Positions 6,113 through 9,672 of a stretch of 9,672 nucleotides of DNA are shown here, piece after piece. A program made the position numbers and the translations under genes. How positions within the stretch are numbered: the first letter of the stretch is position 1; the number at the start of each line of letters is the position of its first letter. Below the pieces are notes generated by a model. It was given only the letters and a program-made list of their open reading frames with translations, was not told the DNA's origin and ran no database searches. This DNA comes from an uncultured Chlamydiaceae bacterium (lineage in GTDB: Bacteria > Chlamydiota > Chlamydiia > Chlamydiales > Parachlamydiaceae), in contig CAMFKA010000070.1 of assembly GCA_945957185.1 (NCBI GenBank), positions 1 through 9,672 on the forward strand. The letters are read 5' to 3'.

Positions 6113-6868
6113 ATGACGTTAAAATTAAAATCTAGCGCCTTGTCCGATGTTGGATTGGTTAGACAAAACAACGAAGATGTCTGCGGTGAGCTGCCGGAGT
6201 GCCGATTTTATGTGATCGCCGACGGTATGGGCGGCCATCAAGCGGGCGAAGTCGCCGCCAAAACCGCCGTCGATACTCTCCTCCACATCGTCAAATCCGG
6301 AAATGCAAAACATATTTTTAATAGCCCCCTCGCAGATACATTCAACTTCCTAAAAAATGCCATCGAACTGGTTAATGCTGCTGTCTTTGAAAAGGGTAAA
6401 ACCTCTGTTCAGTGGAAGGGGATGGGGACGACTCTCTGCTTCCTTTTTTTTCACGAACAAGGTCTCATCTACGGACATGTCGGCGACAGCCGCATCTACC
6501 GACTCCGCGACCATAAGCTAGAACAACTAACAAAAGACCACTCCCTCATTCGCGAGCTTGTCGAACATGGACAACTCTCCGAACGGCAAATCGGCGACTA
6601 CTACATCTACAAAAATATCATCACTAAAGCGGTAGGCACGGAACCAAGCGTCGAACCGACGATGAAGATCGCCGAAATCCAACCTCACGACACCTACCTC
6701 CTCTGCACCGACGGCCTCACAGACCTTATCCCTGCCCCCGAAATCGAGTCTATCCTCAATTTTCACACCTCCCTTTCCGAGGCGTCTGCCACTCTTATCC
6801 AAGCCGCAAAAGTCCGCGGAGCTCATGACAATGTCTCAGTCTTACTTGTAAACGTGGAACATGATTAA
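6113..6868 (+). CDS. PP2C-family serine/threonine protein phosphatase
   Basis: A 251-residue single-domain PPM/PP2C phosphatase, which removes phosphate from Ser/Thr residues using two metal ions and normally opposes a Hanks-type kinase. The motifs are complete: SDVGLVRQNNED (11-22, Glu21 and Asp22), YVIADGMGGHQAGE (33-46, Asp37/Gly38), GHVGDSR (121-127), TDGLTDL (199-205, Asp200) and AHDNVS (237-242, Asp239), so the enzyme should be active. There is no membrane segment, hence it is cytosolic. I chose the ATG at 6113 because AAAGG lies about 10 bp upstream and the N-terminus then matches PrpC-like proteins; a GTG at 6083 would add ten residues. Its last 8 bp overlap the cysteine desulfurase gene. 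From memory, the same pair is adjacent in Chlamydia (CT259/CT258). Confidence 0.93.
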   Translation: MTLKLKSSALSDVGLVRQNNEDVCGELPECRFYVIADGMGGHQAGEVAAKTAVDTLLHIVKSGNAKHIFNSPLADTFNFLKNAIELVNAAVFEKGKTSVQWKGMGTTLCFLFFHEQGLIYGHVGDSRIYRLRDHKLEQLTKDHSLIRELVEHGQLSERQIGDYYIYKNIITKAVGTEPSVEPTMKIAEIQPHDTYLLCTDGLTDLIPAPEIESILNFHTSLSEASATLIQAAKVRGAHDNVSVLLVNVEHD

Positions 6869-7976
6869 ACGGATCTATCTCGATAATAATGCCTCGACTC
6901 CGGTCGATCCTTCTGTTGCAGCTGCTCTTATGGAAGCTCTTTTGTGCTTTGGCAATGCCTCCAGTCTCCACGAAGAAGGCAGAGCGGCTAAAGCTATCCT
7001 CAATAAATCCAGAGCTTTAATCGCAGAAAAAATCGGCGCAAAACCTTCCGAAATTGTCTTCACCTCCTGCGGCACCGAATCGATGGAAACGTTGATCCTC
7101 GGAGCTTTCAAAGACGATTTCCGCGGTCATGTCATCTCCTCCACTGTCGAACACGCCTGCGTGCTAGAAACGCTTAAACGTTTAGAGGCTAAAGGCGTCG
7201 CTGTCAGCTATCTGAAGCCGGGAGCCTACGGAGCGATCACTCCGGAACAAGTGGAAAAAGAGATTCGCAAAGACACACGCCTAATAACGCTGATGGCTGC
7301 GAATAACGAGACCGGTGTTGTCACCCCCTACTCCGAGATCGCAACGTTAGCGCATCGTCATCGCATCCCCTTTGTCGTCGATGCTGTTTGCGCCTTCGGC
7401 AAAACTCCTTTTGCTATTGTGGAGGGGATCACCGGAGCCGGATTCAGCGCCCACAAATTCCACGCTCCCAAAGGAGTCGGCTTCTTCTACCTCCAATCTA
7501 AAGCTCCGTTTTCTCCACTTATTGTGGGCGGAGAACAAGAGCAAGGACGTCGAGGCGGATCTGTGGCAGTGCCATTGATAGCGGCGATGGCGAAAGCTGT
7601 AGAACTACTGACACCGCAATCGATGCAGGAAATGGAGCACTTGAGATGCCATTTTGAGGCGCTTGTTTTCGATGCCCTTCCCGATGCCGAAGTCAATGGC
7701 ACAGGCCCCAGAATCGGCAACACCAGCAATTTGTACTTTCCAGGTGTGGAAGGGGAGATGCTGCTACAAAAACTAGACCTTGCAGGCGTTGCCTGCAGCC
7801 ACGGTTCGGCTTGCTCTTCCGGAGCACTAGAGCCATCGAAAGTACTGCTTGGAATGGGCTATTCCAAAGAGCGCGCAAGCTCATCTCTACGGTTCTCTTT
7901 GAGCAGAATGAACACTAAAGAAGAGATTGAAGAAGCTGTTAAACGGATTGTTGTTGCAGTGAAAGCTCTTCAGTAA
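6861..7976 (+). CDS. NifS/IscS-like cysteine desulfurase (YhfO-type)
   Basis: A 371-residue PLP-dependent class V aminotransferase of the NifS/IscS family, which takes sulfur from cysteine for Fe-S cluster or thiolation pathways. Seen: YLDNNASTPVDP (6-17), the PLP-stacking His98 in STVEHACVLET, NNETGVV (148-154), Asp174, SAHKFHAPKGVG (196-207) with the Schiff-base Lys199, and SHGSACSSG (313-321) with catalytic Cys318 in the group I loop. Deviations from IscS: TSCGTESMET (68-77) where TSGxTESNN is usual, and VDAVCAFGK (173-181) with Cys at the position of the PLP-contacting Gln. Its ATG lies within the end of the PP2C gene (8-bp overlap), so the two are cotranscribed and probably coupled. No scaffold gene (IscU/NifU) is adjacent. 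The 3' end overlaps the convergent DHH gene by 38 bp. Confidence 0.9.
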   Translation: MIKRIYLDNNASTPVDPSVAAALMEALLCFGNASSLHEEGRAAKAILNKSRALIAEKIGAKPSEIVFTSCGTESMETLILGAFKDDFRGHVISSTVEHACVLETLKRLEAKGVAVSYLKPGAYGAITPEQVEKEIRKDTRLITLMAANNETGVVTPYSEIATLAHRHRIPFVVDAVCAFGKTPFAIVEGITGAGFSAHKFHAPKGVGFFYLQSKAPFSPLIVGGEQEQGRRGGSVAVPLIAAMAKAVELLTPQSMQEMEHLRCHFEALVFDALPDAEVNGTGPRIGNTSNLYFPGVEGEMLLQKLDLAGVACSHGSACSSGALEPSKVLLGMGYSKERASSSLRFSLSRMNTKEEIEEAVKRIVVAVKALQ

Positions 7977-8925
7977 CGAGCTCGAGAATCTTTTTCTTCG
8001 CTTCCGTAATCGAACATTTTAACGTCGCTCCGGCAGCTTTGCTGTGACCTCCGCCGCCTAGCTTACGGATCAGTTTTCCGATATCTAAATTTGTTTTCGA
8101 ACGCATCGACACACGAATTGTCCCGTTGGCAAGCTCGCGTAAAAGCGCAAAACACTCCACCTCTTCGATCCATTTGTTGAATTCGTGGATGTAGTCGAGG
8201 TCGATATGCTCCAAATCAAGAGGGTTAATCCCATCTAACAGGCAATCTTCTTGACGAATTTCCTGGATGAGCACGCGGTCGTCGAGATAGGTTTCCATCC
8301 GCTGCAATGCCTGAGCAAACAGCCTCACCTGAGACATAGGGACGTGCTGGTAGATGCGTGCGTAAGTTTGATCCGGGTCCACACCCAGCTTCATGCATTC
8401 GTCTGCAATTTTGTGAGCTTTACGGTTTGTGGAGGAGTAAGAGAACCGACCGGTGTCACACATGATACTGCTATAGATGCCCGTAGCAGATTCAAAGTTT
8501 AAATCGTGGCCACACTCTTTGATTAAAGTGTACACCATAGCGCCCACAGAGCACGCTTTAGAGTCGATCGCGTTGAAGCGGGTGAAGGGGGTTGTCACTT
8601 CGTGATGGTCGATGCAGCAGATAGCTTTGAAAGGAAGGTCGGCCAGTCGGCCGATCCGCTCTTTTCTGTGCGTGTCTAAAACGATTAACACTTCCGCTTC
8701 AGGAGGTAGCAAGGGGTTGTAGGAGGAGAAGAGGGCATGGAAGTCTAGGAACTTAAACTTGTCCGATATAGGGCTGTCGCAGACGAATTGAACCCTCTTT
8801 CCCATTTGGAGCAGCAGTTCCACCATAGCCGCAGCGGCGCCTATCCCATCCCCGTCAGGATTGACGTGGGTGGTGATGGTGAAGCTATGGTGATTGTTGA
8901 TCAGCCGCTTAATGTCTCGCCACAT
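7939..8925 (-). CDS. DHH/DHHA1 family phosphoesterase (NrnA-like)
   Basis: A 328-residue bifunctional oligoribonuclease/phosphatase-like protein of the NrnA/GdpP-C family, which degrades short RNA (nanoRNA), pAp or linear dinucleotides from cyclic-dinucleotide turnover. The N-terminal DHH domain has THVNPDGDGIG (19-29: His20, Asp24, Asp26), VLDTH (82-86, Asp84), IDHHE (105-109) and CDTGRFSYSS (156-165, Asp157), which supply the metal ligands. The C-terminal DHHA1 domain has RVSMRSK (271-277) and GGGGHSKAAG (290-299). Length is typical and all core residues are present. The start at 8925 follows a weak purine-rich AAGAAGTAGG. It lies 24 bp after ssb on the same strand, so the two are probably one operon. 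The last 38 bp overlap the convergent cysteine desulfurase gene. The exact substrate cannot be told from sequence alone. Confidence 0.9.
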   Translation of the reverse strand: MWRDIKRLINNHHSFTITTHVNPDGDGIGAAAAMVELLLQMGKRVQFVCDSPISDKFKFLDFHALFSSYNPLLPPEAEVLIVLDTHRKERIGRLADLPFKAICCIDHHEVTTPFTRFNAIDSKACSVGAMVYTLIKECGHDLNFESATGIYSSIMCDTGRFSYSSTNRKAHKIADECMKLGVDPDQTYARIYQHVPMSQVRLFAQALQRMETYLDDRVLIQEIRQEDCLLDGINPLDLEHIDLDYIHEFNKWIEEVECFALLRELANGTIRVSMRSKTNLDIGKLIRKLGGGGHSKAAGATLKCSITEAKKKILELVTEELSLQQQSV

Positions 8926-8949
8926 ACCTACTTCTTATTGTTGGCGGGG

Positions 8950-9327
8950 CTACTGTACTGCCCCCATGGAATATTCCGGAACTTTTTCCGCACTCGGTTT
9001 TTTATCTAAAAACTGTACTTTTTCTGCCGCAACGCGCAGTTTGCAGCGCTTTTCTCCATCCTTCGCGTGCCATACGTCTAGTTGCAGGCGGCCTTCTACG
9101 AGGACAGAAGAGGAGCAATCTAAAATTTGGGTGCACATCTCTGCTTGCTTTCCCCAAACAACGACATCAACAAAACACACTTCTTGCTGTTTTTCTCCAT
9201 CAAGGGTGACAAATTCGCGGTTCAGCGCTACGAGTAAGTCTGTGACAGCGATGCCGTTCGGTGTGCGACGCAGTTCAGGTTTTCTAGTCAGTCGTCCGGC
9301 AATGATGACTTTGTTTAGTGTTGCCAT
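8950..9327 (-). CDS. ssb: Single-stranded DNA-binding protein lacking the acidic tail
   Basis: A 125-residue SSB with an OB fold. It starts MATLNKVIIAGRLTRKPELRRTPNG and carries the family segments FVDVVVWGKQAE (52-63) and VLVEGRLQLDVW (75-86), with Trp58 and Trp86 as likely base-stacking residues. Such proteins form tetramers that coat ssDNA during replication and repair. The C-terminus ends EKVPEYSMGAVQ straight after the OB fold. The usual disordered linker and acidic tip (DDDIPF-type), which recruits partner proteins, is missing, and no such tail is encoded in the 24 bp after the stop codon. It may be a paralogue or a specialised SSB. The start is well supported by GAGAGGA (9332-9338) 4 bp upstream. 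It lies upstream of the DHH phosphoesterase in the same operon. Confidence 0.9.
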   Translation of the reverse strand: MATLNKVIIAGRLTRKPELRRTPNGIAVTDLLVALNREFVTLDGEKQQEVCFVDVVVWGKQAEMCTQILDCSSSVLVEGRLQLDVWHAKDGEKRCKLRVAAEKVQFLDKKPSAEKVPEYSMGAVQ

Positions 9328-9513
9328 TGATTCCTCTCTAAAGTTATGTGAATGGACCTATTTTTCTATTTGCGGTCCTTGGGAACACAATATCAAAATA
9401 TTTATATTAATCAAGAGGGAAAGAAGAAATTTTTTGATTTTCTTGGAGGAAGATTCCTATCGCCATGGACAACAACAGGTTAAAGGAGAGTGGTCTTTCT
9501 GTGGATTTGCGAG
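9328..9513. other. Upstream region of ssb, no gene seen
   Basis: This stretch holds the ssb ribosome-binding site (9332-9338), a possible hairpin GGACC/GGTCC (9354-9358 with 9374-9378) in the ssb leader, and an AT-rich region with the candidate ssb promoter. A 38-codon frame on the plus strand (9465-9581) has GGAGGA 14 bp upstream but runs through a REP palindrome and resembles nothing I recognise, so I do not call it a gene. Confidence 0.5.
9387..9414 (-). promoter_or_regulatory. Candidate promoter for ssb
   Basis: On the minus strand, TTGATT (9409-9414) and TATTGT (9387-9392) are 16 bp apart, predicting a start near 9380 and a leader of about 50 nt. Each box matches four of six consensus bases. 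The region is AT-rich, so other combinations are possible. Confidence 0.35.
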
Positions 9514-9536
9514 GTAGCCAGACCGTCCTGGTCTGG
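9514..9536 (+). repeat. REP-like palindrome (family B), copy 1
   Basis: GTAG (9514-9517) is followed by a perfect 7-bp stem CCAGACC/GGTCTGG (9518-9524 with 9530-9536) and a GTCCT loop, then TCATTGAACGATT. Flanking bases GTGGATT and GCGAGG (9501-9514) are mirrored by CCTCGC and AATCCAC (9557-9578), so this copy sits within a larger inverted repeat. Confidence 0.7.
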
Positions 9537-9585
9537 TCATTGAACGATTTTGAAACCCTCGCGAATGTGCGAATCCACTGAGATA

Positions 9586-9609
9586 CCAGGTCGAGGACGA
9601 CCTGGCTAC
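9586..9609 (-). repeat. REP-like palindrome (family B), copy 2, inverted
   Basis: Read on the minus strand it is GTAG (complement of 9606-9609) followed by stem CCAGGTCG/CGACCTGG (9586-9593 with 9598-9605) and a 4-nt loop. The orientation is opposite to the neighbouring copies, as in BIME-type REP pairs. Confidence 0.7.
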
Positions 9610-9633
9610 CTTGGAGTGTGCTCTAGATGCGGG

Positions 9634-9657
9634 GTGGCCAGGTCGTCCTCGACCTGG
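9634..9657 (+). repeat. REP-like palindrome (family B), copy 3
   Basis: The head is GTGG (9634-9637) instead of GTAG, followed by stem CCAGGTCG/CGACCTGG (9638-9645 with 9650-9657). It is followed by TCATTGAACATT, matching the trailer of copy 1 (TCATTGAACGATT). The window ends just after it, so the array may continue. Confidence 0.7.
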
Positions 9658-9672
9658 TCATTGAACATTGCA

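Noticed and set aside
7976..8000. A terminator after the cysteine desulfurase gene (GAGCTC palindrome then a T-run)
   Set aside because: The self-complementary bases leave no room for a loop, so no stable hairpin can form. The T-run is part of the DHH gene's coding sequence.
8941..8953. GTAGCCCCG read on the minus strand at the ssb stop codon, resembling the family A head
   Set aside because: Only nine bases match, and no closing CGGGG or internal stem follows before the next gene, so it is a chance match.
8894..9517. A 207-codon plus-strand frame covering most of ssb
   Set aside because: It is antisense to a clear SSB gene with a good ribosome-binding site, its translation is low-complexity and resembles no family, and it runs into the REP region.
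9465..9581. A 38-codon plus-strand ORF starting MDNNRLKESG
   Set aside because: The spacing of 14 bp to GGAGGA is too long, the second half is REP palindrome sequence, and no similarity is recognised. It could be a gene start broken by a REP insertion, but nothing proves it.

Overview
The window looks like chromosomal DNA of a chlamydia-like bacterium (an environmental member of the Chlamydiales). This is an inference. It rests mainly on the adjacent PP2C phosphatase and NifS/YhfO-type cysteine desulfurase genes, a pairing I recall from chlamydial genomes (CT259/CT258 in Chlamydia trachomatis), together with a moderate base composition and an accessory set of secreted proteins. No RNA gene, insertion sequence, prophage or CRISPR array is visible.

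Layout from left to right. (1) 1-348: a tandem array of a 147-bp unit (two identical full copies and a 54-bp partial third). Each unit carries an intrinsic terminator acting on the minus strand, a second hairpin and a GTAG-led palindromic element. (2) 366-3103, minus strand: a two-gene operon with a 4-bp ATGA overlap, encoding a full-length asparagine-synthetase-like protein that lacks most of the catalytic signature residues, and a class I SAM-dependent methyltransferase. (3) 3104-3440: a divergent intergenic region filled with 8-bp-period ATCGTT repeats in two opposite orientations around an AT-rich core. (4) 3441-6037, plus strand: a tightly packed operon for the cell envelope or exterior, encoding a cysteine-containing secreted protein of unknown function, a CPBP-family intramembrane protease and a secreted serpin. 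(5) 6028-7976, plus strand: a strong promoter overlapping the serpin stop codon, then a PP2C Ser/Thr phosphatase overlapping a cysteine desulfurase. (6) 7939-9327, minus strand: ssb followed by a DHH/DHHA1 phosphoesterase (NrnA-like). The 3' end of the latter overlaps the desulfurase tail-to-tail by 38 bp. (7) 9328-9672: the ssb upstream region, then three GTAG/GTGG-led REP-like palindromes arranged +, -, +.

The functional themes are a possible small-molecule, peptide or glycan modification pair (an amidotransferase-fold protein with a methyltransferase), a secreted protease/protease-inhibitor module possibly aimed at a host cell, and housekeeping functions (phospho-signalling, sulfur mobilisation, ssDNA binding, nanoRNA/cyclic-dinucleotide turnover). 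The best candidates for something not yet described are the AsnB-like/methyltransferase pair, the serpin operon and the 8-bp repeat array. I cannot show that any of them forms a new system.
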